Source: an uncultured Sutterella sp. (GTDB lineage: Bacteria > Pseudomonadota > Gammaproteobacteria > Burkholderiales > Burkholderiaceae_F). From it: a DNA stretch of 53,762 nt. Location: assembly GCA_949287305.1 (NCBI GenBank), contig CASEFX010000004.1, positions 1 through 53,762 on the forward strand, given 5' to 3'. The position numbers were made by a program, and so were the translations under genes. The notes beneath the pieces are model-generated. The model made no database searches. It had not been told where the DNA came from and saw only the letters and a list, made by a program, of their open reading frames with translations. This document shows positions 43,526 through 52,536 of this stretch, one piece after another (position 1 is the stretch's first letter; every line of letters starts with the position of its first letter).

Positions 43526-43540
43526 GCAAACGCCGTGCCA
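43526..43540 (-). promoter_or_regulatory. Sigma-54 promoter of glnA
   Basis: The minus strand reads TGGCAC-GGCGT-TTGC: -24 element at 43535-43540, -12 element at 43526-43529, five-base spacer. This matches the TGGCAC-N5-TTGC consensus exactly. The start of transcription would be about 43514, some 55 nt before the glnA ATG. Confidence 0.9.
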
Positions 43541-43639
43541 AAAATGCGGTACGAACCGCTTCTTCTCAAGGAAGGGTGCGCCGCCAAGCGAAGCGTTCTC
43601 CCCTGAGAAAAAGAGGGCGCGGGAAAGTCTTGTCATTAT

Positions 43640-43654
43640 GCCCCATTTCGGTGC
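43640..43654 (-). promoter_or_regulatory. NtrC binding site upstream of glnA
   Basis: Minus strand GCACCGAAATGGGGC matches 12 of 15 bases of the classic site GCACTAAAATGGTGC. It lies about 100 bp upstream of the sigma-54 promoter, as for an enhancer. A further TGCACC half-site is at 43661-43666. A CATAAT overlapping the site could be a sigma-70 -10 that NtrC represses, as at E. coli glnAp1, but its -35 is poor. Confidence 0.65.
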
Positions 43655-43715
43655 GAAGCCTGCACCAAGCGCACCGTCTTTTTGCAGAATGAAAGACAAC
43701 CGAAGAAATTTCGTC

Positions 43716-44864
43716 TCAGAGGAAGGCTTCCTGCACGCTCGAGAGAAAGGCGAAGCCCCGGGGACTCGTGCCGATGCGGTCGGCCTCGGTCGTCCAGAGT
43801 CCCTCGTCGCAAAGTTGCGCCACCCTTTCGGCGATCACGTCGTCGGAGAGCCCCGTACGCTCCGTCCACAAGCGTTTCGGAACCCCCGCCGTCAAACGGA
43901 GCGCATTCAGCATGAATTCGAAGGGAAGCTCCTCGGCCGTGACGCGGCGGATTTCCTCATAAGGCGCAACACCTTCTTCGACGGCACGCATATAGCGCTC
44001 GGGATTGGCAAAGCGCGCCGCACGAAGGATGCCGTTCTCCGTCGTCATCTTTGCGTGCGCTCCGGCACCGATCGCCAAATAGTCGCCGAAAGTCCAGTAG
44101 TTGAGATTATGTCGACATATTTCGCCCGGCTTGGCGTAGCCCGAGACTTCGTAGCGAACAAACCCCGCCCGGGTCAGGAGACTCACGACCGCCTCCTCAA
44201 GGTCGGCGGCGAGGTCTTCGTCAGGTAATCCTTCGGGCACGCGCTTCGCGAAGGCCGTCCCCGATTCGATCGTGAGCTGATAGCAAGAAACGTGCGTCGT
44301 CTTCGAGTCGACGAGCGCCGCGACTTCGTCGCGAAGCCGCTCGACCGTCTCAAAGGGAAGCCCGAACATCAGATCAGCGTTCACGCGCGGGAAGATCCGC
44401 ACGGCCTTTTCGAGCGCACGGACCGCAGCCGCCCGATCGTGGATGCGGCCGAGCCGTTTGAGCGACGCGTCGTGAAAGCTCTGAATCCCGAGCGACAGAC
44501 GATTGACGCCCGCCTCGGCATAGGCCTCGAACTTCGCCTCGTCGGCCGTTCCGGGGTTCGCTTCCATCGAAATTTCCGCGTCGGACGCAACGCAGACGCG
44601 TCGGCGAATGCCGTCAAGAAGCGCAGTGAAGCCTTCCGCACTCATGAGGGACGGCGTCCCGCCCCCGAAGTAAATGGTCCGGATTTCCCGGCCGCCCGCC
44701 AAATGCGCTTCCCGTTCGAGTTCCTGAAGAAGCGCCTCGACGTAGCGCGTCTCGGAAACCGTCCCCGAGGCGTGCGAATTGAAGTCGCAGTAGGGACACT
44801 TACGCACGCACCAGGGCCAGTGCACGTAGAGCGAGAGAGGAATCTCCTTGGGATTCAACGTCAC
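43716..44864 (-). CDS. hemW: HemW-like radical SAM haem chaperone
   Basis: A 382-aa protein of the coproporphyrinogen-dehydrogenase-like family. The cluster motif is CVRKCPYCDFNSH, with the HemW-type pattern lacking the fourth Cys of true HemN. GGGTPSL and NLNYWTFGDYLAIGAGAH follow. HemW inserts haem into respiratory enzymes in studied bacteria. Start GTG 44864 overlaps the rdgB stop as GTGA; earlier TTG codons are possible. Third gene of rph-rdgB-hemW. Confidence 0.88.
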   Translation of the reverse strand: MTLNPKEIPLSLYVHWPWCVRKCPYCDFNSHASGTVSETRYVEALLQELEREAHLAGGREIRTIYFGGGTPSLMSAEGFTALLDGIRRRVCVASDAEISMEANPGTADEAKFEAYAEAGVNRLSLGIQSFHDASLKRLGRIHDRAAAVRALEKAVRIFPRVNADLMFGLPFETVERLRDEVAALVDSKTTHVSCYQLTIESGTAFAKRVPEGLPDEDLAADLEEAVVSLLTRAGFVRYEVSGYAKPGEICRHNLNYWTFGDYLAIGAGAHAKMTTENGILRAARFANPERYMRAVEEGVAPYEEIRRVTAEELPFEFMLNALRLTAGVPKRLWTERTGLSDDVIAERVAQLCDEGLWTTEADRIGTSPRGFAFLSSVQEAFL

Positions 44865-45466
44865 GCCCAACCCCAACGCTTGGCAAGGAGCGCCGCCATT
44901 TCACGCAGCGCGGCGCCGCGGTGGCTCAGACGGTTCTTTTCTTCCGCCGAGAGCGAAGCCGCGGTCTTGCCGCAGGCGGGCACGTAGAAGTACGGGTCAT
45001 AGCCGAAACCGCCTTCGCCTTCGGGCGTCTCCTGAATTTCTCCCTCCCAGAAGCCGTAGGCGACCAAGGGTTCGGGGTCGTCGGGATGACGAACCGCCAC
45101 CAAGACGCAGGTGTAGTGCGCCCTGCGGTCGGTCTTGCCCTTGAGTTTTTCGATGAGAAGGCGGTTGTTCGCGTCGTCGCTCTTGGGTTCGCCAGCAAAT
45201 CGGGCGGAATGGACGCCCGGGAGTCCCCCGAGCGCATCCACGCACACGCCCGAATCGTCCGCCATGGCGGGCAGTCCCGTTTCCCGGGCGGCATGACGGG
45301 CCTTCGCAAGACAGTTTTCGATGAAGGTCTCAAAGGGTTCGGCACACTCCGAAACGCCCAATTCCCCCTGCGGCAGGACCGTCACGCCCATGGGCGCAAA
45401 CATTGCGCGAAATTCCCGAAGTTTTCCTGCGTTGTTCGACGCGAGCACGAGTTTCTTTTCCGTCAT
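44861..45466 (-). CDS. rdgB: XTP/dITP diphosphatase (Ham1/RdgB)
   Basis: A 201-aa house-cleaning pyrophosphatase that removes non-canonical purine nucleotides. Motifs SNNAGKLREF (phosphate site), DDSGVCVDALGG, GFGYDPYF and SHRGAAL are all present. Its ATG overlaps the rph stop (TGATG), and its own stop overlaps the hemW start, so the three genes are translationally coupled. Confidence 0.94.
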   Translation of the reverse strand: MTEKKLVLASNNAGKLREFRAMFAPMGVTVLPQGELGVSECAEPFETFIENCLAKARHAARETGLPAMADDSGVCVDALGGLPGVHSARFAGEPKSDDANNRLLIEKLKGKTDRRAHYTCVLVAVRHPDDPEPLVAYGFWEGEIQETPEGEGGFGYDPYFYVPACGKTAASLSAEEKNRLSHRGAALREMAALLAKRWGWA

Positions 45467-46200
45467 CACTTTTCCTCTTCAAAGACCGACCGCTGCGCGG
45501 CCTGAATTTCTTCATTCCCTTTACGGGCGAGGCGCAGCAACTCCGTCAGTTCCGCTTCGGTAAAGGGCGCGCCTTCGGCCGTCCCCTGAATTTCCACGAA
45601 ACCGCCCTCGCCCGTCATGACGACGTTCATGTCGGTGCCGCAACCGCTGTCTTCAACGTAGTTGAGGTCGAGCACGGGGCGGCCGTCGACGACGCCCACC
45701 GAAATGGCGCTCACCTGCGTGCGGATCGGGTCGTTGGCGATCATGCCCTTTTCGAGCATCACGTTCACGGCGTCGCGAAGCGCCACCCAGGCGCCCGCGA
45801 TCGAGGCGCAGCGCGTGCCGCCGTCGGCCTGCAGGACGTCGCAGTCCAACTGAATCGTGTGTTCGCCAAGGAGCTTGCGGTCGACCACGGCGCGAAGCGA
45901 CCGTCCGATCAGGCGCTGAATTTCCTGCGTGCGCCCCGACTGCTTGCCACGGGCCGCTTCACGGTCCGTGCGCGTACCCGTCGATCGGGGGAGAAGTCCG
46001 TACTCGGCCGTGACCCAGCCTTCGCCTCGGCCCTGCAGAAATTTCGGCACGCCCGCCGACACGGAGGCGGTACAGAGGACCTTCGTGTCGCCCGCGCACA
46101 CGAGAACGCTCCCTTCGGCGTATTTCGTGTAGTGGCGAAGGAAGGTGGTCGGACGCTTTTCGTCCGCGCGACGGCCGTCGCGACGCAATGTTTCACTCAT
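45466..46200 (-). CDS. rph: Ribonuclease PH
   Basis: A 244-aa phosphorolytic 3'-5' exoribonuclease that trims tRNA 3' ends. Typical N-terminus [14 protein letters not shown], then the phosphate-binding region [23 protein letters not shown] and [13 protein letters not shown]. Normal length, so unlike some E. coli K-12 strains it is intact. First gene of rph-rdgB-hemW; divergent from yicC across about 200 bp. Confidence 0.95.
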   Translation of the reverse strand: MSETLRRDGRRADEKRPTTFLRHYTKYAEGSVLVCAGDTKVLCTASVSAGVPKFLQGRGEGWVTAEYGLLPRSTGTRTDREAARGKQSGRTQEIQRLIGRSLRAVVDRKLLGEHTIQLDCDVLQADGGTRCASIAGAWVALRDAVNVMLEKGMIANDPIRTQVSAISVGVVDGRPVLDLNYVEDSGCGTDMNVVMTGEGGFVEIQGTAEGAPFTEAELTELLRLARKGNEEIQAAQRSVFEEEK

Positions 46201-46403
46201 GGGAATTCCTATGTTCGATGGATTTCAGTGTGCCGACATTGTAGACGTTGCCCGCGGGGCTTTTTCCTTTCCGGACGCCCGAAACGGTCCCTTTTCTCTT
46301 TTCCCGACGGTCGCACGCCCATTCGCGCTACAATTGCGCACCCCTTCGCGGAAAGCCATTTTTCCGCCTTCACCAATGTGAATTCATACCGAAAGACATG
46401 CCC

Positions 46404-47300
46404 ATGATTGCCAGCATGACCGGCTACGGCGTGGCGACGGGAAAGACCCCCGTCGGCGTCGCCACGGTCGAATGCCGTTCCGTCAACAGCCGTTTTCTCG
46501 ACCTCAACCTTCGCGTGTGCGAAGAACTCCGCTTTGTCGAACCCCTCCTTCGCGAAGCCCTGCAAAAGCGCCTGACGCGCGGCAAGGTGGAAGTGCGCGT
46601 GACGCTTCGCGCCGACGAAGCCTCGGCCCCGACGGCGCTTCACGACGACGTACTCTCGCGCATCCTTGCGCTGCAGACGACGATTCTCAAGGCCGCCCCC
46701 GATGCGAAGCCCCTTTCCGTTGCGGAAATTCTGGCGCTTCCCGGCGTTGCGGCCCAACCCGAAGCCTCGGAGGACGAAGTCCGTGCCGCGGTCGTCGAAC
46801 TCTTTGAGCGGGCCTTTGCGGACTTTCTCGCCGCCCGCACGCGAGAAGGCGAATCGCTCAAGCATGTTTTCCTCAAGAACTGCGAAAACATCCTCGAAAT
46901 CGTCGGGGACGTCGAAAAGCGCATGCCCGAGATTCACGAACATCTTCGAACGAAACTCCAGGAACGCCTCGAAACGGCGCTCTCGGAGGCACTCACCGAA
47001 AAGAGCACGCTCTCGCGCGAAGAAGTCTCCGACCGCATTCGTCAGGAAGTGACGCTTTATGCCCTGCGCATGGACGTCTCGGAAGAAATCAACCGTCTTC
47101 GCACGCACGTGCGGGAAGTTCGCGCGACGCTCGACAAAGGCGGCGTGGTCGGCCGTCGGCTCGACTTCATGACGCAGGAAATGAACCGCGAAGCCAACAC
47201 GCTCGGCTCCAAGGCGGCTGCGATCGAGATGACGCAGGCCTCGATTGCGCTCAAGCTCAACATCGATCAGATGCGCGAGCAGCTCCAGAACCTCGAATGA
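46404..47300 (+). CDS. yicC: YicC family endoribonuclease
   Basis: A 298-aa protein beginning MIASMTGYG, the usual YicC start; ATG 46398 two codons earlier is possible but sits too close to the GAAAG. Conserved [14 protein letters not shown] and the C-terminal [21 protein letters not shown] are present. E. coli YicC has reported RNase activity. Linked to gmk, 28 nt downstream, as in many proteobacteria. Confidence 0.92.
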   Translation: MIASMTGYGVATGKTPVGVATVECRSVNSRFLDLNLRVCEELRFVEPLLREALQKRLTRGKVEVRVTLRADEASAPTALHDDVLSRILALQTTILKAAPDAKPLSVAEILALPGVAAQPEASEDEVRAAVVELFERAFADFLAARTREGESLKHVFLKNCENILEIVGDVEKRMPEIHEHLRTKLQERLETALSEALTEKSTLSREEVSDRIRQEVTLYALRMDVSEEINRLRTHVREVRATLDKGGVVGRRLDFMTQEMNREANTLGSKAAAIEMTQASIALKLNIDQMREQLQNLE

Positions 47301-47328
47301 TCTTCGGATGACATCGGAGGAACCCAAC

Positions 47329-47964
47329 ATGTCCGAAACCCAACAGTACTCGGGCCGACTCTTTCTCGTGACGGCTCCGTCCGGCGCGGGGAAGTCCTCG
47401 CTCGTGAACGCCCTTCTCCAACTTGAACCCTCCATCAAGCTCTCCATCTCGCACACGACGCGCGCCCCACGTCCGGGCGAAGAAAACGGCCGCGAATATC
47501 ACTTCGTGACCGTCGAAGAGTTCGAAGCGATGAAGGCCCGCGGCGACTTTCTCGAGTCCGCTCTCGTACACGGCAACTACTACGGCACGAGCCGCGTGTG
47601 GATTGAAGAACAGATGAAGGCGGGCAACGATGTGCTTCTCGAAATCGACTGGCAGGGGGCGCGCCAGGTTCGCGAACGCTTTGCCGGCACCGTCGGGATC
47701 TTCATTCTGCCTCCCTCCATCGAAGCGCTCGAGTGGCGTCTGCACCACCGAGGCACGGATTCCGAACAGACCATCACGCGCCGGCTTCTCGGCGCCGGGG
47801 CCGAAATGGCCCATGCGCCCGAATTCGAGTACGTTATAATCAACGAAGATTTTGACGCGGCCCTCGCGCAAATGCGCGCCGTCGTCATTGCCAGTCGACT
47901 TGCCTACGGCCAGCAGGCCGTCCGCCATCGCGACACGCTCGCGGCGCTCGGCGTTCCGGTCTGA
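47329..47964 (+). CDS. gmk: Guanylate kinase
   Basis: A 211-aa enzyme converting GMP to GDP with ATP. P-loop [15 protein letters not shown]-binding [11 protein letters not shown] and the RxxxEY-type REYHFV are present. GGAGG lies 8 nt before ATG 47329; an in-frame opening to 47245 overlaps yicC. Stands in the conserved gmk-rpoZ-spoT order. Confidence 0.95.
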   Translation: MSETQQYSGRLFLVTAPSGAGKSSLVNALLQLEPSIKLSISHTTRAPRPGEENGREYHFVTVEEFEAMKARGDFLESALVHGNYYGTSRVWIEEQMKAGNDVLLEIDWQGARQVRERFAGTVGIFILPPSIEALEWRLHHRGTDSEQTITRRLLGAGAEMAHAPEFEYVIINEDFDAALAQMRAVVIASRLAYGQQAVRHRDTLAALGVPV

Positions 47965-48015
47965 GTGAAATACTGTTCGACTCCCCCCACTTACTTCGAA
48001 TAAGATAGGAATTTC

Positions 48016-48216
48016 ATGGCTCGCATTACTGTTGAAGACTGCCTCAAGAAGATCCCCAACCGCTTCCAGATGGTCCTGACGGCCGCCTACCGCGCCCGTC
48101 AGATTTCGCAGGGTTACGCCCCGAAGGTGGACTGCAAGGACAAACCCGCCGTGATCGCTCTGCGCGAAGTGGCGCAGGGTGAGGTCGGCGTCGAACTCCT
48201 CAAGCGGATTCACTGA
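48016..48216 (+). CDS. rpoZ: RNA polymerase omega subunit
   Basis: A 66-aa omega subunit. [30 protein letters not shown] is cut here to the first helix pair that latches onto beta-prime; [15 protein letters not shown] follows. Its N-terminal MAR motif helps form one ppGpp site in proteobacteria, matching the nearby spoT. Followed by a strong terminator. Confidence 0.96.
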   Translation: MARITVEDCLKKIPNRFQMVLTAAYRARQISQGYAPKVDCKDKPAVIALREVAQGEVGVELLKRIH

Positions 48217-48241
48217 GCGTTCGCCCATACGGCTTGAATTT

Positions 48242-48292
48242 CGGCCAGACGGAAGTGCGTTGAGAACTTCCCCGTCTGGCCGTTTGTTTTTT
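48242..48292 (+). terminator. Terminator after rpoZ
   Basis: CGGCCAGACGG (48242-48252) pairs with CCGTCTGGCCG (48272-48282), with an inner GGAAGT/ACTTCC stem, and TTTGTTTTTT follows. Strong intrinsic terminator separating rpoZ from spoT. Confidence 0.92.
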
Positions 48293-48420
48293 CCGGCCCG
48301 ACGGATGCTCTTTGGCATCATGCGGCCGTCAAACCGAAACCAAAAATAATGATCGCACGGGTCAAGACCCTGCGACCCGTTCTTTCCACGGAAAGGACCA
48401 TCCCCTCAAGGAAGGCTTTT

Positions 48421-50784
48421 ATGACCCAGCCTCAGGACAAATTTTCCGAAGATCTCTATGCGACACGGGACGATGCCGCGCCGACAACCGCAGCGCCGGC
48501 TACGGCGCCGCGCACGATCCCACGTTTTGATCCGAAGGCCTTCCTTCGCCGCACCTTCGTGGAGCCTCCGACCTCAAACGAGATGCCCGACGCCGACTTG
48601 CCGCTCTTTACGGCCAAGCCCGTCGCAACCCTCGCGACGGCGAGCGACCTGATCGAGCGCTGCAAGCAGTACATGTCGGAAGCCGAAGTCGCCAAGGTCC
48701 GCGAAGCCTACCGCTACGCCGACAGCGCGCATCTCGGACAATTCCGCAAATCGGGCGAACCCTACATCACGCACCCGATCGCGGTCGCGACGATTCTCGC
48801 CTCCTGGAAGCTCGACGCCCCCACGATTCAGGCGGGCCTCATGCACGACGTCCTCGAAGACACGCCTTTGAGCAAGCAGGAGATGGCCGAGCGCTTCGGC
48901 ATTCAGGTGGCGGAACTCGTGGACGGCGTATCGAAACTCGACAAACTTCGCTTTGCCTCCAACGAAATCGCCCAGGCCGAGAGTTTTCGCAAAATGCTTC
49001 TCGCCATGGCGCGGGACGTTCGGGTGATTCTCGTGAAGCTTGCCGACCGTCTCCACAACATGAGGACGTTGGGCGTGATGCGTCCCGAAAAACGCGCCCG
49101 CATCGGGAAGGAAACGCTCGACATCTACGTTCCGATCGCGCACCGGCTCGGTCTCAACAAGGTGTTCCGCGAACTTCAGGAACTCTCCTTTGCGAACCGC
49201 TATCCCTTCCGCTATCGGGTTCTCTACGAAAACATTCTTCTGCGGCGCAACAACCGCCGCGCGATCCTCGAAAAAATCCTTGCCGAAACCAAGGAAATCC
49301 TTCCCAAGTTCGGCATCCGCGCCCGCGTGATCGGCCGCGACAAGACGATCTACGGCATCTACAACAAGATGCGCGAAAATCACCAGTCCTTCTCCGAAGC
49401 GCTCGACATTTACGGCTTCCGCGTGATCGTTCGCACGAAGGAAGACTGCTACCGGACGTTGGGCGCCCTTCATGCGCTCTACAAGCCCGTGCATCACCGC
49501 TTCAAGGACTTCATCGCGATCCCGAAGACGAACGGCTACCAGAGCCTGCACACGACCGTGATCGGCCCCTCCGGTACGCCCATTGAGTACCAAATCCGTA
49601 CGGAAGAGATGCACCGCGTCAACGAAGACGGCATCCTCACGCACTGGCTCTACCATCAGGACGCCTACTCCTCAGACATGCAGGCGCGCACCACGGCGTG
49701 GCTGCAGAGCCTTCTCGAAATTCAGCGCACGAGTCAGGACAGCACGGAATTCCTCGACAACATCAAGGTCGACCTCTTCCCCGACCGCGTCTACGTCTTT
49801 ACGCCGAAGGGACGCATCGTGTCGCTTCCGCGCGGCTCGAGCCCGATCGACTTCGCCTACCAGATTCATACGGACGTGGGAAACCACGCCGAGTCCGCGA
49901 AGATCAACGGGGAACCGCGTCCGCTTGAAACGACGCTCCAAAACGGCGATATCGTCGAAATCGTGACGAATCCCAATGCAGGACCGTCTCCCGCGTGGCT
50001 CGACTACGTCCATTCGGGTCGCGCCCGCGCCGAAGTGCGGCAGTTCCTTCGCAATTGTCAATTTGAAGACGCCGTGCGGCTCGGCCGCATCGCGTTGGAA
50101 GAGGCCGCCAAGGAAAACAACGTTCGTCTCGACGAGATTCCCGAAGTCGTCTGGCGCAGTTTCACGAAGAAGGAAGTGAACGCGGAAAGCCTCGCGTCGC
50201 TTTACGCCAACATCGGGCTCGGCAAGGAACTCCCCGCCACGATGCTGCGCCGCCTTGTGAACTACGCGCAGAGCAACAAGGCCGTGGAGGCCGAAAAGGA
50301 ACTTCCGCCCGTACAGATCAAGGGGAATCAAGGCGCGGCCGTGCAGCTCTCCACTTGCTGCCACCCGATTCCGGGCGACAGAATCACGGGCTTTACGCGT
50401 CCGGGCCACGGTCTGAGCGTGCACCGTGCGGACTGCCCGCATGCGCTCCACGGTCAAACGGCCGACGCGAAGCGCTGGATGACGGTCGAATGGGGAGAAA
50501 CGCGGCCGGGCGCCATGTTCTCGGTTCCGATCGACATCCGCGTCGCGGACCTGCACACGGCCCTCGCGCAGATCACGGCCGCCGTCGCGCAGTCGAACTC
50601 CTCGATCGTAGGTGTTTCCATGACGGAAGAGGACGATCCTGAGAAACTCGTTCGCCTCACGATTCTCGTTCGCGACAAGGGCCACCTCATGCACGTCATG
50701 CGTACGATCGGTCAGCGCCCCGTCGTCATGAAGGTAAAGCGCGTCCTTGAGGCGGGTCTGCCGCCCAAGAAAAAGAAGGGCTGA
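48421..50784 (+). CDS. spoT: Bifunctional (p)ppGpp synthetase/hydrolase
   Basis: A 787-aa Rel/Spo enzyme that makes and degrades the stringent-response alarmone. The HD hydrolase is intact (HPIAVA, MHDVLEDTP), as is the synthetase region (YGIYNKMREN, KTNGYQSLHTTV). TGS (DRVYVFTPKG) and a C-terminal ACT domain (VPIDIRVADLHTALAQI) follow. An unusual Ala/Thr/Pro-rich N-terminal extension of about 65 residues precedes the HD domain. Start ATG 48421 follows AAGGAAGG at good spacing; ATG 48349 is in frame but lacks such a site. Confidence 0.93.
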   Translation: MTQPQDKFSEDLYATRDDAAPTTAAPATAPRTIPRFDPKAFLRRTFVEPPTSNEMPDADLPLFTAKPVATLATASDLIERCKQYMSEAEVAKVREAYRYADSAHLGQFRKSGEPYITHPIAVATILASWKLDAPTIQAGLMHDVLEDTPLSKQEMAERFGIQVAELVDGVSKLDKLRFASNEIAQAESFRKMLLAMARDVRVILVKLADRLHNMRTLGVMRPEKRARIGKETLDIYVPIAHRLGLNKVFRELQELSFANRYPFRYRVLYENILLRRNNRRAILEKILAETKEILPKFGIRARVIGRDKTIYGIYNKMRENHQSFSEALDIYGFRVIVRTKEDCYRTLGALHALYKPVHHRFKDFIAIPKTNGYQSLHTTVIGPSGTPIEYQIRTEEMHRVNEDGILTHWLYHQDAYSSDMQARTTAWLQSLLEIQRTSQDSTEFLDNIKVDLFPDRVYVFTPKGRIVSLPRGSSPIDFAYQIHTDVGNHAESAKINGEPRPLETTLQNGDIVEIVTNPNAGPSPAWLDYVHSGRARAEVRQFLRNCQFEDAVRLGRIALEEAAKENNVRLDEIPEVVWRSFTKKEVNAESLASLYANIGLGKELPATMLRRLVNYAQSNKAVEAEKELPPVQIKGNQGAAVQLSTCCHPIPGDRITGFTRPGHGLSVHRADCPHALHGQTADAKRWMTVEWGETRPGAMFSVPIDIRVADLHTALAQITAAVAQSNSSIVGVSMTEEDDPEKLVRLTILVRDKGHLMHVMRTIGQRPVVMKVKRVLEAGLPPKKKKG

Positions 50785-50790
50785 GGGCCA

Positions 50791-50819
50791 AGGTTTGCCG
50801 ACAACGATTCGGCAAACCT
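50791..50819 (+). terminator. Hairpin directly after spoT
   Basis: AGGTTTGCCGA and TCGGCAAACCT pair perfectly around a 7-nt loop, starting 6 nt after the stop. Without a T-run it is more likely a protective 3' hairpin working with the terminator that follows. Confidence 0.55.
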
Positions 50820-50835
50820 AGCTGAACCGCTCCCC

Positions 50836-50882
50836 AAAAAGCAGGAAGTCGTCCGACTCGAATCGGGCGACTTCCTGCTTTG
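50836..50882. terminator. Bidirectional terminator between spoT and greB
   Basis: A long stem pairs AAAGCAGGAAGTCG with CGACTTCCTGCTTT, flanked by A-rich sequence on the left and TTTG on the right. It sits between convergent spoT and greB and can serve both. Confidence 0.8.
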
Positions 50883-50920
50883 AAGGGAATGATTTCGAAC
50901 ACCATCTCGTGTCCGCTTAC

Positions 50921-51472
50921 TCAATACGGCTGTTCGTTCGTATAGGTGACTTCGAGAATCTCTAGCGTTTCAACCCCTGCGGGATGCGTCACCGTCGCGG
51001 GCGTGGGAAGCTTCACCTCGTCCCCTTCGCGGGCCTTGAGAAAGACGCGCGCGATCGGGCTGATCCAACTTACGTCACCGTGCGAGGCATCGGCTTCGTC
51101 GATCCCGACGATGCGGATCTTGTGTTCGTTTCCACTCTGGTCCGCGTAGAGCACCGTGGCGCCGAAGAAGATCTGATCCGTGGCGGGACGTGCGGCGGGA
51201 TCCACCACCTCGGCCGATTCGATGCGCTTATTCAGAAAGCGGATGCGGCGGTCGATTTCACGGAGGCGTCGTTTCCCGTACTGATAGTCGCCGTTCTCGC
51301 TGCGGTCGCCGTTGCTCGCGGCCCAGCTCACGACGTTCACCATTTCCGGTCGTTCGACGTTGACGAGGTGTTCTCGCTCGTCAAGCAGTCGACGGTAGCA
51401 GGCGGGCGTCATGTAGTTCTTGGTGTTGGCGGGAAGTTTGGGAAGAGAGACTTCATCGTCGTCTTCAGCCAT
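50921..51472 (-). CDS. greB: Transcription elongation factor GreB
   Basis: A 183-aa Gre factor that rescues backtracked RNA polymerase by stimulating transcript cleavage. The N-terminal coiled coil carries the acidic tip in NGDRSENGDYQYGKRRLREI, and the C-terminal FKBP-like domain follows (VSWISPIARVFLKA). The DxRSENADYxYGKK-type signature and length fit GreB rather than GreA. AAGGAG lies 9 nt before ATG 51472. It lies 28 nt downstream of the lysR gene on the same strand. Confidence 0.93.
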   Translation of the reverse strand: MAEDDDEVSLPKLPANTKNYMTPACYRRLLDEREHLVNVERPEMVNVVSWAASNGDRSENGDYQYGKRRLREIDRRIRFLNKRIESAEVVDPAARPATDQIFFGATVLYADQSGNEHKIRIVGIDEADASHGDVSWISPIARVFLKAREGDEVKLPTPATVTHPAGVETLEILEVTYTNEQPY

Positions 51473-51500
51473 GACAAAAACTCCTTGGATTGGGATTCGG

Positions 51501-52394
51501 TTATTGTAGCGATTCGATCTTGGCCCGAACGGCGAGGATTTCCCGCCACACCCGCATGTCGTCCGTTTCGAACTTGCCGCGGCGCATGACAAAGGAAAGA
51601 CGCCGAGAAAAATGCTCCGGTACGTTCAACGCACAAAGTTTTCCTCCAAAGTGCGGATCCGAAAGGACGCCTTCCGAAACAAGCGACACACCGAGTCCCA
51701 ACGCTACGGCCCGCAACAAGGTGTCGTGATGATTGAGTACCAAGACGGAGAGATCGTGCCCGAGCTTTTCCCGGAGGTGCGATTCGAAGTAGAGACGACT
51801 TCCAGATCCCGGCTCCCGCAACACCCAGTCGACCTCGCGCAACTCCTCCCAAGAGACCGTTCGGTCATGCAGGGGATGATCAACCGCCGCCACGATGAAG
51901 AGGCGTTCTTCGCGCCAAAGCGTCACGTCCATGTCGGGATCCGTCACGAGGCCTTCGACGATAGCCAGATCGAGCTTGTAGTCGGCAAGCATACGAATCA
52001 TTTCGTCCGTGTTGCCGATCCTCACTCTGGGGAAGCGTCCACAACGACTTTTGAATTTAGCGAGAGAGGGCATCAGGTAATGCGCCGCCACGCTTTCCGT
52101 TACACCCAAGCGCAGGGGGTCCGAGGGCGTTTTGCCGAATAGTTGCGGGAGACGCTTGGCTCGAGAAAGAAGGTCGTCCGCCAAGGGGAGAAGTTTTCTC
52201 CCCGCATCGTTTAGGCGGAGTCGCCCTCCGAGGCGCTCAAAGAGCGAAGCGCCCATTCGTGCTTCCAACTCCGTCAGGCTTTGCGAGACGGAGCTCTTAC
52301 TCATCAGCAGACGCTCGGCCGCCTCGGAGAGAGAGGCATCGCGCGCCACTTCCGTGAAGACGAGCAGTTGTTTGAGAGAAACGGGTCTTTCCAT
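51501..52394 (-). CDS. LysR-family transcriptional regulator
   Basis: A 297-aa LysR regulator. The N-terminal winged HTH (about 4-63: SLKQLLVFTEVARDASLSEAA) is followed by the periplasmic-binding-protein-like effector domain. ATG 52394 is the family-like start; the reading frame is open to 52448 but that part overlaps the operator. It is divergent from the TDT-family transporter gene and a perfect 8-8 palindrome lies in between, so it most likely regulates itself and the transporter. Ligand unknown; an organic or inorganic anion carried by the transporter is a fair guess. Confidence 0.9.
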   Translation of the reverse strand: MERPVSLKQLLVFTEVARDASLSEAAERLLMSKSSVSQSLTELEARMGASLFERLGGRLRLNDAGRKLLPLADDLLSRAKRLPQLFGKTPSDPLRLGVTESVAAHYLMPSLAKFKSRCGRFPRVRIGNTDEMIRMLADYKLDLAIVEGLVTDPDMDVTLWREERLFIVAAVDHPLHDRTVSWEELREVDWVLREPGSGSRLYFESHLREKLGHDLSVLVLNHHDTLLRAVALGLGVSLVSEGVLSDPHFGGKLCALNVPEHFSRRLSFVMRRGKFETDDMRVWREILAVRAKIESLQ

Positions 52395-52420
52395 CGTGAG
52401 CTTATGAACAAAGAAAGAAA

Positions 52421-52443
52421 TTCGTTCGATTTTACCGAACGAA
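52421..52443. promoter_or_regulatory. LysR-type operator palindrome
   Basis: Perfect arms TTCGTTCG and CGAACGAA flank ATTTTAC, 27 nt upstream of the lysR ATG. Spacing and symmetry (T-N11-A type) fit a LysR recognition site. A TACAAT at 52496-52501 could be the -10 of the divergent transporter gene; its -35 is poor. Confidence 0.6.
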
Positions 52444-52536
52444 AACAAATTGATAAATACACGGCTTGGCTCAGTTTTTCCTGAAGACTCCTCACTACAA
52501 TGGCGATCTTTTCTTTTTGACCGTCAGAGGTTGGTC

